Source: Acidimicrobiia bacterium
Lineage (GTDB): Bacteria; Actinomycetota; Acidimicrobiia; Acidimicrobiales; Ilumatobacteraceae
Assembly: GCA_009923785.1 (NCBI GenBank)
Contig: RFSV01000005.1
Coordinates: 1 to 53,127, forward strand
Length of the DNA stretch: 53,127 bases
Reading direction: 5' to 3'
The translations under genes and the position numbers were made by a program. The notes beneath the pieces are model-generated. The model was given only the letters and a program-made list of their open reading frames with translations. It was not told the DNA's origin and made no database searches. Of this stretch, positions 32,531-40,737 are shown piece by piece. Positions within the stretch are counted from its first letter, which is position 1. Each line of letters opens with the position of its first letter.

Positions 32531-34695
32531 CACGAACCTCGGCGACGCCGATACTCGGCCGAGCGGTACAGGTGCCCGAGGGCTGTGACCGCTCGATTCC
32601 CCGACGGGTAACACAAACGACCGGTCGCCCGTACTGCCGCCGGTCCGGCGTTCGACGGGTCGGCCACCGCCAATTCCGTGGCCACCAGAATCGGTTTGCC
32701 GGTGCGCGTCGACAGCTCGTCGGCCGCTTCGGCGAATCGCTGGTCCTGTCGCTCGTGATAGGCAACGATGCGCTCGAGGCCGTGATCGGGATAGAAGCGC
32801 CCCTCACGCATCATGCGAGCCTGATTGGCCTGGATCCCGAGACCGAGGTACACCACTGCATTCACCTCGGGGTGGGTTGCGATGATCTCCATGACTTCGG
32901 GAATCGTGTCGCGAGTTTCACCACCGGCACAGTCGACCGGATTGCTCCGACTCCACCGTGGCGGGAGTTTGGCGTCGATCGCTGCCCGAAGATCCTCGGG
33001 CAACTCGATCAGATTCAGAATTCCCTCACGTGTCAAAGCGTCGGAAGTCACCACTCCCCAACCTCCAGCAGTCGTGAGAATCACCACATTCGGACCCTCT
33101 GGGAGGGGTTGTGTGGCGAAGGTCGCGGCAGCTTCGAACGCCTCTTCCACCGTCGAGGCGCGAGTGATTCCGGCCGCTCGACAGAAACCATCGAACACCT
33201 TGTCGTCGGCTGCCAGCGCCCCGGTGTGCGACGCCGCGGCCCGTGCTCCTCCCTCGGTGGCGCCACCTTTCACCAAAACGAGAGGTTTGCGACGCGCAAC
33301 CGACGCCAGACGTTCCATGAGAGAACGGCCGTCGGTGATTCCTTCGAGGTAGGCCAAGCCGACAGCAGTGGCCGGATCATCTGCGTAATAGTCGAGATAG
33401 TCGGCCACCGTGACCGCAGCCGCGTTCCCGGCCGACACCGCGCGACTGATACCGACGCCGGTGGCTCGCGCGTAATTCATGAACGACGAGACGAAGTTGC
33501 CACTCTGGCTCGCCACGCCGATACGACCGGCCGGCGGATAAGGCGCAACGATCTGTGCGCACAACTTCGCCGGCGTACTGACCACGCCCTGACCGTTCGG
33601 ACCAGCCAGCAAAATGCCGAGTTCGTCGGCCAACGCCACGAGCTCGGCCTCCGCTCGACGCCCTTCCTCCCCGGCCTCGCCGTACCCGGCCGAGGTGAGG
33701 AAGGCAGCTCTGACTCCTTTGCGGGCACAGGCCCGCAGCAGGTCGGGGTTGGCCGACGCTGGCGTACACACGAACACGAGGTCGATGGCACCGTCGGGCA
33801 GCGCGTCGATGTCGGCGACCGTACGTACTCCGAGGACCTCTTCCCCCTGAAGATTCGTCCCGAAGACCGCTCCTTCGTAGCCCGACGCCAACAAGTTGTG
33901 CAGTGACACGAAGCCGAACTTTCCCGGGTGGGTGGACGCGCCGGTCACGAGAACTCCCCGAGGCTCGAACAACGCGGCGAACTGGGCATCGCTCGGACGT
34001 TCACGGGCCACCGAGACCGTTCGAGCAACGTCGCCGATCTCGACGAGCGCGTCGACGGCGACGGGCTGTCCATCGCCAGCGATGATCAACGGATTCACGT
34101 CGACGCTCACCACATCGGGGCGTTCGGCGGCCACTCGACCAAGACCGACGAGTACGGCCGCCAGCGCATCGCGATCGACGGGCGCTTCACCACGAAATGT
34201 GCCGAGCAATTTCTGTGTGGCCAAGCCATCGATCATCTCGTGCGCCGAGACGACGTCGAGTGGAGCCGGCCTGAACACGACATCGGCCACCGCCTCGGCC
34301 AGCACTCCGCCGACGCCGAGCATCACGCTTGCACCGAACTGCGGATCTCGTACGACCCCGGCGATGAGTTCTCGGTTTCCGGTCACCATCGGAGCAACAA
34401 GAACCGACACGTCTCCGTCCTCGGGTCGGGCCAACGCGAGCAAATCGATGGCTGCGGTCCGTACTGCGGCTTCGTCTGCCAACCGCAAGCGCACCAGTCC
34501 GCGCTCGGTCTTGTGGGCGATTGCGTCACCACACAACTTGGCCACGACCGGAAAACCGAGACGAACGGCGGCCTCGATCGCCGAGTCGGCATCGGGCACC
34601 GTTTCCTCAGGAGCCATCGGAACACCGAATTCCGCCAGCAGGAGTTTCGACGCCGACTCAGAGAGCGTCGCCGTGGACGAGGGAGTGGCGGCCAT
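32530..34695 (-). CDS. ADP-forming acyl-CoA (acetate--CoA) ligase family, ATP-grasp first
   Basis: A 721-residue NDP-forming acyl-CoA ligase. The order is unusual: an ATP-grasp domain comes first (about residues 8-225, GFPVVAKLCGDAIAHKTERGLVRL, SVLVAPMVTGNRELIAGVVRDPQFGASVMLGVGG). It is followed by the CoA-binding Rossmann domain (about 240-370, PRGVLVTGASTHPGKFG) and succinyl-CoA-synthetase-like domains (IGVASQSGNFVSS; SHTGALAADDKVFDGFCRAAG). It would interconvert an acyl-CoA, ADP and phosphate with acid, CoA and ATP. TACCGT ends 7 bases before the ATG at 34695, just downstream of tRNA-Pro. Its stop overlaps the dacB start. The acyl substrate is unknown. Confidence 0.9.
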   Translation of the reverse strand: MAATPSSTATLSESASKLLLAEFGVPMAPEETVPDADSAIEAAVRLGFPVVAKLCGDAIAHKTERGLVRLRLADEAAVRTAAIDLLALARPEDGDVSVLVAPMVTGNRELIAGVVRDPQFGASVMLGVGGVLAEAVADVVFRPAPLDVVSAHEMIDGLATQKLLGTFRGEAPVDRDALAAVLVGLGRVAAERPDVVSVDVNPLIIAGDGQPVAVDALVEIGDVARTVSVARERPSDAQFAALFEPRGVLVTGASTHPGKFGFVSLHNLLASGYEGAVFGTNLQGEEVLGVRTVADIDALPDGAIDLVFVCTPASANPDLLRACARKGVRAAFLTSAGYGEAGEEGRRAEAELVALADELGILLAGPNGQGVVSTPAKLCAQIVAPYPPAGRIGVASQSGNFVSSFMNYARATGVGISRAVSAGNAAAVTVADYLDYYADDPATAVGLAYLEGITDGRSLMERLASVARRKPLVLVKGGATEGGARAAASHTGALAADDKVFDGFCRAAGITRASTVEEAFEAAATFATQPLPEGPNVVILTTAGGWGVVTSDALTREGILNLIELPEDLRAAIDAKLPPRWSRSNPVDCAGGETRDTIPEVMEIIATHPEVNAVVYLGLGIQANQARMMREGRFYPDHGLERIVAYHERQDQRFAEAADELSTRTGKPILVATELAVADPSNAGPAAVRATGRLCYPSGNRAVTALGHLYRSAEYRRRRGS

Positions 34696-34702
34696 GGCGA
34701 CC

Positions 34703-34708
34703 ACGGTA
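34703..34708 (-). promoter_or_regulatory. -10 element of the acyl-CoA ligase-dacB unit
   Basis: TACCGT, then 7 bases, then the ATG at 34695; 33 bases below the tRNA-Pro 3' end. Confidence 0.5.
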
Positions 34709-34741
34709 GTCGCCACTCCCTTCGTCCTCACGTGCTTCTCG

Positions 34742-34815
34742 TCGGGCTGACAGGACTTGAACCTGCGACCTCTTGACCCCCAGTCAAGCGCGCTACCAAG
34801 CTGCGCCACAGCCCG
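34742..34815 (-). tRNA. tRNA-Pro (anticodon GGG)
   Basis: A complete 74-nt cloverleaf on the minus strand. The acceptor arms CGGGCTG and CAGCCCG pair fully with C1-G72 as expected for proline. The D arm is GCGC/GCGC, the anticodon stem CTTGA/TCAAG encloses loop CTGGGGG (anticodon GGG), and the T arm is GCAGG/CCTGT with loop TTCAAGT. The discriminator is A; CCA is not encoded. It lies between the zinc-ribbon gene and the acyl-CoA ligase. Confidence 0.96.
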
Positions 34816-34864
34816 CTATGTGACCGCACCCACGAGAGAACGGCGGTCGAACTCTACCGCCCGA

Positions 34865-35128
34865 TCAGACGAAGAGGTTGACGATGCGCCATCCGACGTA
34901 CACCACCACCCCAGTGACGAGCAGTTTGAAGTGCCAGGGGGCTGACGGATCATCGCCTTGCTGACCGGCCAACTTCTTCAGATCGAGATCGTCAGCGGTC
35001 ACCCGAGGACGCGGAGTCGTGGACGCGATCACTGGTCCGTCGAGGTGGCGCCCACACGACGGACACGATCCATCCGATCCCATGGCACTGGGCGCCCAAT
35101 ACTTCGCACAATCCTCGCAAAAAGGCAC
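34865..35128 (-). CDS. Small zinc-ribbon membrane-anchored protein
   Basis: An 87-residue protein with two CxxC pairs (FCEDC near residue 5 and CPSCG near 23) forming a zinc ribbon, a charged linker, and one C-terminal membrane helix (WHFKLLVTGVVVYVGWRIV). The GTG start at 35128 is one base after the der stop, so it is almost certainly cotranslated with der. I do not recognise the family. Tail-anchored zinc ribbons are common in this phylum without a known role. Confidence 0.75.
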   Translation of the reverse strand: MPFCEDCAKYWAPSAMGSDGSCPSCGRHLDGPVIASTTPRPRVTADDLDLKKLAGQQGDDPSAPWHFKLLVTGVVVYVGWRIVNLFV

Positions 35129-35129
35129 G

Positions 35130-36464
35130 TCACTCGTTCCTCTTGCGAACGCGAATCTTGATAGGTGTCGATCCGAAACCGAACGCTTCGCGAATACTGC
35201 GTTCGAGATACCGCAGGTAGGGCTGAGCGATCTCGCGATTGACGAAGAGAGTGAACGTGGGCGGATCGGTCGCTCCTTGCAAGGCATACATCACGCGAGC
35301 ACCACCCGCCGCCGGCTGACGTTGCTGGGCTGCGGCAATCACCTTGTTCACGTCGCGGGTGGGCACACGCCGGTGATATTGCGTGATCGACTCCTGCAAG
35401 ACGGGACGCAGCTTGTGTACACCCTTTCCCGTGAGCGCCGAGATTTTGAGCACCGGGGGATCGTCAAGGAAATGCAGCTTGCGGCGGACTTCGGACTCGA
35501 CATGTGCTCGATCCTCCCCCGTCGCGACCAGCTCCCATTTGTTCAAGAGCACCACGATCGGGCAGCCCGACGCGTCGATTCGCTCGACCAGACGCTGATC
35601 CTGAGCGGTGACTCCTTCAGTTGCGTCGATGACGAGCAGCGCAACATCGGCGTCGTCCACCGCTCGAAGAGCTCGAACGAGTGAGTAATACTCGGCGGAA
35701 TCGTCGATACGTGATCGACGACGCATACCGGCGGTGTCGACGAAGATCACAGGACCGTCCTCGGTCTCGACGAGGGTGTCGATCGAATCGCGTGTGGTAC
35801 CGGGCATGTCATGCACGACAGACCGGTCTTCTCCGACCAAGCGGTTGAACAACGTGCTCTTGCCGACGTTGGGCCGACCGACGAGAGCGACACGCGGTGG
35901 TTTCTCTCCCTCGTCGATTTCGATCTCGGCCACGTCGATCTCCACCGTGTCGGGCAGACGGGCCACGACCTCGTCGAGAAGGTCGCCGGCTCGACGACCG
36001 TGCAGAGCGCTGACCGGATACGGCTCCCCGACTCCAAGGGACATGAATTCCCATCGATCGGTTTCACGTCGATCGTTGTCGGCCTTGTTGACCACGAGCA
36101 GAACCGGAACGTCCGAACGACGGATCCACGCTGCAACCGAAGCGTCCTCGTCGGTCATGCCGACGGAACCGTCGACGACGAAGAGAACGAGATGCGCTGC
36201 ACGCACTGCTGCCTCCACTTGTCGACTGACCTTCGCCTCGAGTTCCGAACCCGACGGCAACCACCCTCCGGTGTCCACCAGAACGAAATGATGTCCGAGC
36301 CACTCTGCGGCCGCTTCCTTGCGGTCGCGTGTGACCCCCGGGCGATCCTCGACGATCGCCGCCTGCTCGCCGACGATGCGGTTGAACAACGTGCTCTTCC
36401 CGACGTTGGGACGACCGACGATCACAACTGTCGGATCGACGCCACCTTCCACTGTTTTCGTCAT
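35130..36464 (-). CDS. der: Ribosome-biogenesis GTPase Der (EngA)
   Basis: A 444-residue protein with two tandem GTPase domains, each with GRPNVGKSTLFN (first about residues 17-28, second about 197-208), DTGG/DTAG, and NKAD/NKWE motifs, followed by the C-terminal KH-like domain and a basic tail KIRVRKRNE. Der acts in maturation of the 50S ribosomal subunit. The ATG overlaps the DUF512 gene's stop (ATGA) and has GGAGG upstream (GGAGG-TTTCGTC-ATG). The start codon is the centre of a perfect 16-bp palindrome also found at 3765-3780. Confidence 0.97.
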   Translation of the reverse strand: MTKTVEGGVDPTVVIVGRPNVGKSTLFNRIVGEQAAIVEDRPGVTRDRKEAAAEWLGHHFVLVDTGGWLPSGSELEAKVSRQVEAAVRAAHLVLFVVDGSVGMTDEDASVAAWIRRSDVPVLLVVNKADNDRRETDRWEFMSLGVGEPYPVSALHGRRAGDLLDEVVARLPDTVEIDVAEIEIDEGEKPPRVALVGRPNVGKSTLFNRLVGEDRSVVHDMPGTTRDSIDTLVETEDGPVIFVDTAGMRRRSRIDDSAEYYSLVRALRAVDDADVALLVIDATEGVTAQDQRLVERIDASGCPIVVLLNKWELVATGEDRAHVESEVRRKLHFLDDPPVLKISALTGKGVHKLRPVLQESITQYHRRVPTRDVNKVIAAAQQRQPAAGGARVMYALQGATDPPTFTLFVNREIAQPYLRYLERSIREAFGFGSTPIKIRVRKRNE

Positions 36465-36471
36465 GACGAAA
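36456..36471. promoter_or_regulatory. 16-bp perfect palindrome over the der start
   Basis: TTTCGTCATGACGAAA, identical to 3765-3780, again centred on an ATG. Here it also spans the ATGA junction between the DUF512 gene and der and lies directly beside the der SD. Confidence 0.5.
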
Positions 36472-37867
36472 CCTCCAAGGCTCGACGAAGAGCAATGCCG
36501 TCCGTCGGCACGACTTCGACTGGTCGAGGCAGGTCGTCGATCGACGTACCGTCGAGAAAACGACCGTCAGTGAGACAGACGTCAGGAAGCAAGTAACGAT
36601 GCCCTTCGGGTTGGCGCTCGAGTTCGCGAGCGAGGTCCGAGCCGACCATCAGACCGGCCACCGAAGTGTTGCCACCGAAAAACTCGTTCGCCACTGCAAC
36701 CACTCTGACGTCGGGACGCGCAAGCGAGGCGACGAGGGGTTCGAGCACACGAGCACCGTACTCCCCCGTCAGGATCGCAACCGGGGCACGCCGGGACGGG
36801 CGAATCGACAGTCCAGTCGAGGTACGACCGCGAAGACCAGTGTCTGCCGCCGGATTACGGACGCTTCGATAACCCTCCGCTGGCGCCCCGTCGATAGCGG
36901 CGAAAAATCCGCTCTGAGGCCCGGTCGGCGACTCGAGACGACCGGTGAATTCCCATTCGAACGTTCGAACCATTCCGACTCCGTCCTCGTGCATCGGAAA
37001 GCCGTCGTAGGTCTCACCGGGTGGAAATGGGATGCCGGCCATCAAGTAGTACTCATCAGACGCGAACACGAGACGCCGACCGAGCACCTCGAGGAACCTT
37101 TGTTGCCAGTCGTCCACGATCTCGACCACTTGTCGGGCCTCAGCGACCGAATGGAGGCGCATCGATTCCTCACGATTGAAGCGACTGATTCCGAGTGGAA
37201 CCACCGCCACGTGAGACAAACCTGAGAATCGGTCGAGGATGCCAACCATCGTGTCCTCGAGCACTGCTCCGTCGTTGATTCCCGGACATACGACGATCTG
37301 GCCGTTCACGGTGATGCCGTGATCGAGAAGTGCCGACAGCCACCGAAGACTGGTGGCGCCCCTCTTGTTGCGCAACAGGTCGACTCGAATCGACGGATCG
37401 GTTGCGTGGATACTCACGTTCAACGGCGACAGTCCCTCGGTCACAACTCGCTCGAGGTCCGCTTCGGTGAAGCGGGTGAGGGTGGTGAAGTTCCCGTACA
37501 GAAAACTCAACCGATAGTCGTCGTCTTTCACGTACAGGCTCGAACGAAGTCCGGACGGCAACTGATAGATGAAGCAAAACGGACAATGGTTGTCGCAGGT
37601 CCGAACCCGATCGAACAGTGCGCTCGCCACTTCGGCTCCGAGGGGCTCTCCCTCCGCTTTGGCGACCTCAATCGTGGTCTCGACGCCTCCTCGGCGAATC
37701 TCGATCTCGACGTCGGCGACATCGGTCAAAAGACGCCATTCGATGATGTCGCGTGGAGACACACCGTCGAGGGTGAGAACCTCGTCTCCCGGCTGGATAC
37801 CCGACCGTTCAGCCGCCGAGCCCGGCGTGACTGCCACCACAAGTGGTCCGTGATGGCCATACGACAT
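36461..37867 (-). CDS. DUF512 PDZ/radical-SAM-like iron-sulfur protein
   Basis: A 468-residue protein. An N-terminal PDZ-like domain (about residues 6-70) is followed by a radical-SAM-like segment with cysteines C91-x3-C95-x2-C98 (CDNHCPFCFI) and LRSSLYVKDDDYRLSFLYGNFTTLTRF, then the DUF512 domain. This architecture is a well-known conserved family often beside der, with no assigned reaction. TAGCCT ends 6 bases before the ATG, so it starts a leaderless transcript running into der. The divergent ispH gene is 43 bp away. Confidence 0.9.
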   Translation of the reverse strand: MSYGHHGPLVVAVTPGSAAERSGIQPGDEVLTLDGVSPRDIIEWRLLTDVADVEIEIRRGGVETTIEVAKAEGEPLGAEVASALFDRVRTCDNHCPFCFIYQLPSGLRSSLYVKDDDYRLSFLYGNFTTLTRFTEADLERVVTEGLSPLNVSIHATDPSIRVDLLRNKRGATSLRWLSALLDHGITVNGQIVVCPGINDGAVLEDTMVGILDRFSGLSHVAVVPLGISRFNREESMRLHSVAEARQVVEIVDDWQQRFLEVLGRRLVFASDEYYLMAGIPFPPGETYDGFPMHEDGVGMVRTFEWEFTGRLESPTGPQSGFFAAIDGAPAEGYRSVRNPAADTGLRGRTSTGLSIRPSRRAPVAILTGEYGARVLEPLVASLARPDVRVVAVANEFFGGNTSVAGLMVGSDLARELERQPEGHRYLLPDVCLTDGRFLDGTSIDDLPRPVEVVPTDGIALRRALEVSS

Positions 37868-37873
37868 GTGGCC

Positions 37874-37879
37874 AGGCTA
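37874..37879 (-). promoter_or_regulatory. -10 element, leaderless start of the DUF512-der unit
   Basis: TAGCCT, then 6 bases, then the ATG at 37867. Confidence 0.6.
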
Positions 37880-37898
37880 CCGACGACGACTGCACCGT

Positions 37899-37904
37899 TA
37901 TCCT
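37899..37904 (+). promoter_or_regulatory. -10 element, leaderless start of ispH
   Basis: TATCCT, then 6 bases, then the ATG at 37911. It lies where the -35 of the divergent promoter would fall. Confidence 0.65.
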
Positions 37905-37910
37905 CGTCCC

Positions 37911-38945
37911 ATGGACGTCGACCGCGTGCTGCTGGCCAGTCCACGGGGATTCTGTGCCGGCGTCGAAATGGCGATCAAAGCTCTGGCATGGATGGTTCGC
38001 TCGTATCCCGCTCCGGTGTACTGCTTTCACGAAATCGTCCACAACAAGTTGATCGTCGAACGTTTCGAGAAACTCGGCGTCGTGTTCGTCGACGATGTGT
38101 CGACGGTTCCCATCGGCCGACCGATCATGCTGTCGGCACACGGTTCGGCACCCGAGGTAGTCGCCGAAGCGCGCCGGCGAGGATCGGTGGTCGTCGACTC
38201 CGTGTGTCCTTTGGTCACCAAAGTGCACCACGAAGTCAAGGTGCGAGCCGGCAAGGGCTATCGGGTCGTGTACGTCGGCCATGAAGGTCACGAAGAGGCG
38301 GTCGGAACGATGGCCGTCGCCCCCCAGGCCATTTCACGGGTGGAGACGGTCGACGACGTCGACAGTCTTCCCGAATTCACCGAACCCGTCGCCCTGCTCG
38401 CCCAGACCACTTTGTCTCATCGCGATTGGGAAGGGGTCGCAGTTCGTGTCCGAGAACGTTTCCCGAGCGTCTGGACGCCGGGGCGTAGCGACCTCTGCTT
38501 CGCCACCACCAATCGGCAATCGGCTCTCATGCAAATGGTTCCGTTGTGCGACGCCGTCGTCGTGATCGGATCGGCGAACTCGTCCAACACTCGGGCCCTC
38601 GAACGGTTGGCCGTAGAGGCTGGATGTCCGCGAGTGCTACGGGTCAATGAGGCCGGCGAACTTCCTGATGATCTTGCCGGCGTCGTGGGGGTGACGGCCG
38701 GAGCATCGGCTCCCGAGGAAGTGGTGAACGAAGTCGTGGCTCGACTCGCTCCCCATCGCGGAATCCACAGGGTCGATTTCACCGACGAGGACGAGTACTT
38801 CCCGCCGCCCCGAAATCTGCGCGAGTTGCAGAGTGCGATCGAGATCGCCGTCACGGTGATGTGCGGGGCCGACCTCTCGGGTCGCCCTCCGGCCGACGAT
38901 CGTGCCCTGGCAGCCAGTGACATCCTGGCCGTGTTGTCGATCTGA
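37911..38945 (+). CDS. ispH: 4-hydroxy-3-methylbut-2-enyl diphosphate reductase
   Basis: A 344-residue [4Fe-4S] enzyme, the last step of the MEP isoprenoid pathway, giving IPP and DMAPP. The three cluster cysteines are C15 (GFCAGVEMA), C99 (DSVCPLVTKVH) and C196 (SDLCFATTNRQ). The proton-relay Glu is in GHEGHEEAVGT, and the SANSSNT and GASAPE motifs follow. Length is normal for IspH. The start is fixed by TATCCT 6 bases upstream; the in-frame ATG at 37866 would overlap the divergent gene. Confidence 0.97.
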   Translation: MDVDRVLLASPRGFCAGVEMAIKALAWMVRSYPAPVYCFHEIVHNKLIVERFEKLGVVFVDDVSTVPIGRPIMLSAHGSAPEVVAEARRRGSVVVDSVCPLVTKVHHEVKVRAGKGYRVVYVGHEGHEEAVGTMAVAPQAISRVETVDDVDSLPEFTEPVALLAQTTLSHRDWEGVAVRVRERFPSVWTPGRSDLCFATTNRQSALMQMVPLCDAVVVIGSANSSNTRALERLAVEAGCPRVLRVNEAGELPDDLAGVVGVTAGASAPEEVVNEVVARLAPHRGIHRVDFTDEDEYFPPPRNLRELQSAIEIAVTVMCGADLSGRPPADDRALAASDILAVLSI

Positions 38946-38993
38946 ACACCTACGACTCCTCGGTGTCGTCTGGCATGACGGCTCGTGATCTGA

Positions 38994-38999
38994 CACGCT
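38994..38999 (+). promoter_or_regulatory. Possible -10 element of the membrane-protein gene at 39006
   Basis: CACGCT, then 6 bases, then the ATG at 39006; one mismatch at the first position. Confidence 0.35.
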
Positions 39000-39005
39000 C
39001 GACGC

Positions 39006-39416
39006 ATGCTGTCTCCCTCTGCCGACACCGTCCGCCTTTTTCTGCACGTCCTTGCCGCCTCGATCTGGGTCGGAGGCCAAATCGTGATGGCCGGTCTCGT
39101 TCCGCGACTTCGGCGAGTGGCACCAGAGAGCACTCGCGTGGCGGCTCGGGCGTTCGGTTCGATCGCCTGGCCGGCCTTCGCCGTTCTCGTGGTCACCGGA
39201 ATATGGAGCATCGTCGACCTCGCGATCAACGAGCAGACGACCTCGTATCAGGCCACGGTGGGCGTGCACATCGTCCTGGCCGTCGTGGCCGGAGCGAGCG
39301 CGGCGATCCATTCGATCGGAACGACCAAACTGGCCCTCGCCCTCGGAGGCGCGATCGGTTTGCTCACGTCGCTCGCAGCTCTGTTCGTCGGCGCCCTTCT
39401 CGGCACCGGCAGCTGA
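39006..39416 (+). CDS. Small CopD-like integral membrane protein
   Basis: A 136-residue protein with four hydrophobic segments. The first, LFLHVLAASIWVGGQIVMAGLVPRL, has the H-x6-WxGG pattern of CopD/YtpI-like or DUF4149-like membrane proteins in which the His may bind metal or haem. RVAARAFGSIAWPAFAVLVVTGIWSI and a second histidine in VGVHIVLAVVAG follow. The function is not established. It converges on the acyl-CoA dehydrogenase gene with no gap between the stops. Confidence 0.7.
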   Translation: MLSPSADTVRLFLHVLAASIWVGGQIVMAGLVPRLRRVAPESTRVAARAFGSIAWPAFAVLVVTGIWSIVDLAINEQTTSYQATVGVHIVLAVVAGASAAIHSIGTTKLALALGGAIGLLTSLAALFVGALLGTGS

Positions 39417-40625
39417 TCAGTTACGCGGCACCTTGCTCCATGCGACGTCACGATCGACGCGAACGTCACCAGGGAGACCGAGCACCCGCTCGCCGAGGAT
39501 GTTGCGCATCACTTCACTCGTGCCGCCCTCGATCGAGTTGGCGCGACTACGCAGGAAAGCCTTTTGTGGATTCTCTAGTCCCATCGCCTGTTCGGGACGG
39601 ATCATCTGATACCCACTCGGGAAGAGCATTCCGTCGGCACCGAGCAATGTCACGGCGAACGAGTACACGTCTTTGTTGAGTTCGGCCATGGCCAACTTGG
39701 CGATCGAACCCTCCGGTCCGGGGTCGCCCATCTTGCGCATCTGCGACGCCCGAATGTTCGTCAGTCGAAGAAGTTCGGCGCGGATCCACAGCGACATCAG
39801 TTCATCGCGCGCCGCCGGTGTGCGGGCGTCCTCGGACAAGCCCTTCCACACCTTCACGGCATCGCGAATGGGCCCCGAACCCTTGGGCGGAATCGCGCCA
39901 CCGATCGAAACACGCTCGTTCATGAGAGTCGTGAGGGACACGCGCCAGCCGTCTCCCACGTTCCCCAGCATTTCGGCGTTCGAGATACGCACGTCGGTGA
40001 AGTAGACCTCGTTGAACTCAGCTTCACCAGTGATCTGATAGAGAGGTCGAACCTCGACTCCAGGCGCCTGCATGTCGACCACGAATGCTGTCAGGCCGGC
40101 GTGCTTGACCGCTTCGGAATCGGTGCGAACGATGAGGAGGCCCCATCGTGACAAATGAGCGAGAGTTGTCCAGACCTTCTGTCCGTTCACGATCCACTCG
40201 TCGCCGTCCCGAACCCCCTTGGCCGACAAACCGGCGAAGTCGGAACCCGAACCGGGCTCCGAGAAGAGCTGGCACCACACCTCTTCGCCCGTGAACAGCG
40301 GGCGAAGGTATCGCTTCTTTTGCTCAGGCGATCCCCAGACCGCGACCGTCGGACCGCACATGCCGTGACCGATGGGGTTGCGAGCCACTGGATTGGGGGC
40401 GCCGGCTGCTGACAAGCGCTCGTTGATCAATCGCTGCAGCTTCGGATTGAGTCCGAGTCCGCCATTCCCTTCGTCGAAGTGGACCCACGCAAGACCGAGA
40501 TCAAACTGGGCTCCGAGGAAGGTCGCCGGATCGGTGGCCGCGGGCGGAAATTCCGAGAGGAGACGGTCGACGAGCTCGGCGACCCTGGCCTCGTCAGCGG
40601 ACACGGAGATGGTGGCAGTGGACAT
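39417..40625 (-). CDS. Acyl-CoA dehydrogenase
   Basis: A 402-residue FAD-dependent acyl-CoA dehydrogenase, catalysing alpha,beta-desaturation of an acyl-CoA with electrons passing to ETF. QLFSEPGSGSDFAGLSAKGVRDGDEWIVNGQKVWTT is the FAD/substrate-binding middle strand; the C-terminal domain reads IRASQMRKMGDPGPEGSIAKLA and ends with the flavin contact RSRANSIEGGTSEVMRNILGERVLGLP. The sequence resembles actinobacterial FadE-type enzymes acting on steroid or branched substrates, but I cannot assign the substrate. The ATG has a GGGGG SD, so this first gene is leadered; TACATT (40659-40664) could be its -10. Confidence 0.93.
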   Translation of the reverse strand: MSTATISVSADEARVAELVDRLLSEFPPAATDPATFLGAQFDLGLAWVHFDEGNGGLGLNPKLQRLINERLSAAGAPNPVARNPIGHGMCGPTVAVWGSPEQKKRYLRPLFTGEEVWCQLFSEPGSGSDFAGLSAKGVRDGDEWIVNGQKVWTTLAHLSRWGLLIVRTDSEAVKHAGLTAFVVDMQAPGVEVRPLYQITGEAEFNEVYFTDVRISNAEMLGNVGDGWRVSLTTLMNERVSIGGAIPPKGSGPIRDAVKVWKGLSEDARTPAARDELMSLWIRAELLRLTNIRASQMRKMGDPGPEGSIAKLAMAELNKDVYSFAVTLLGADGMLFPSGYQMIRPEQAMGLENPQKAFLRSRANSIEGGTSEVMRNILGERVLGLPGDVRVDRDVAWSKVPRN

Positions 40626-40658
40626 GGATCCCCCTTAGGAACGGAACCGACGTGGAGA

Positions 40659-40664
40659 AATGTA
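40659..40664 (-). promoter_or_regulatory. Possible -10 element of the acyl-CoA dehydrogenase gene
   Basis: TACATT about 34 bases before the ATG at 40625; implies a leader near 27 nt carrying the G-rich SD. Confidence 0.35.
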
Positions 40665-40737
40665 GTCAGAACCGTCATCGCCGGTGATGTCGTAGACGTC
40701 GACCGCCCCTCACGACAATCTGCGCCGCCGTTCTTGG

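Noticed and set aside
34696-34809. N-terminal extension of the acyl-CoA ligase reading GSRGRRFKSCQPD
   Set aside because: That string is the known translation of a tRNA gene; it overlaps tRNA-Pro and lies upstream of the true ATG at 34695.
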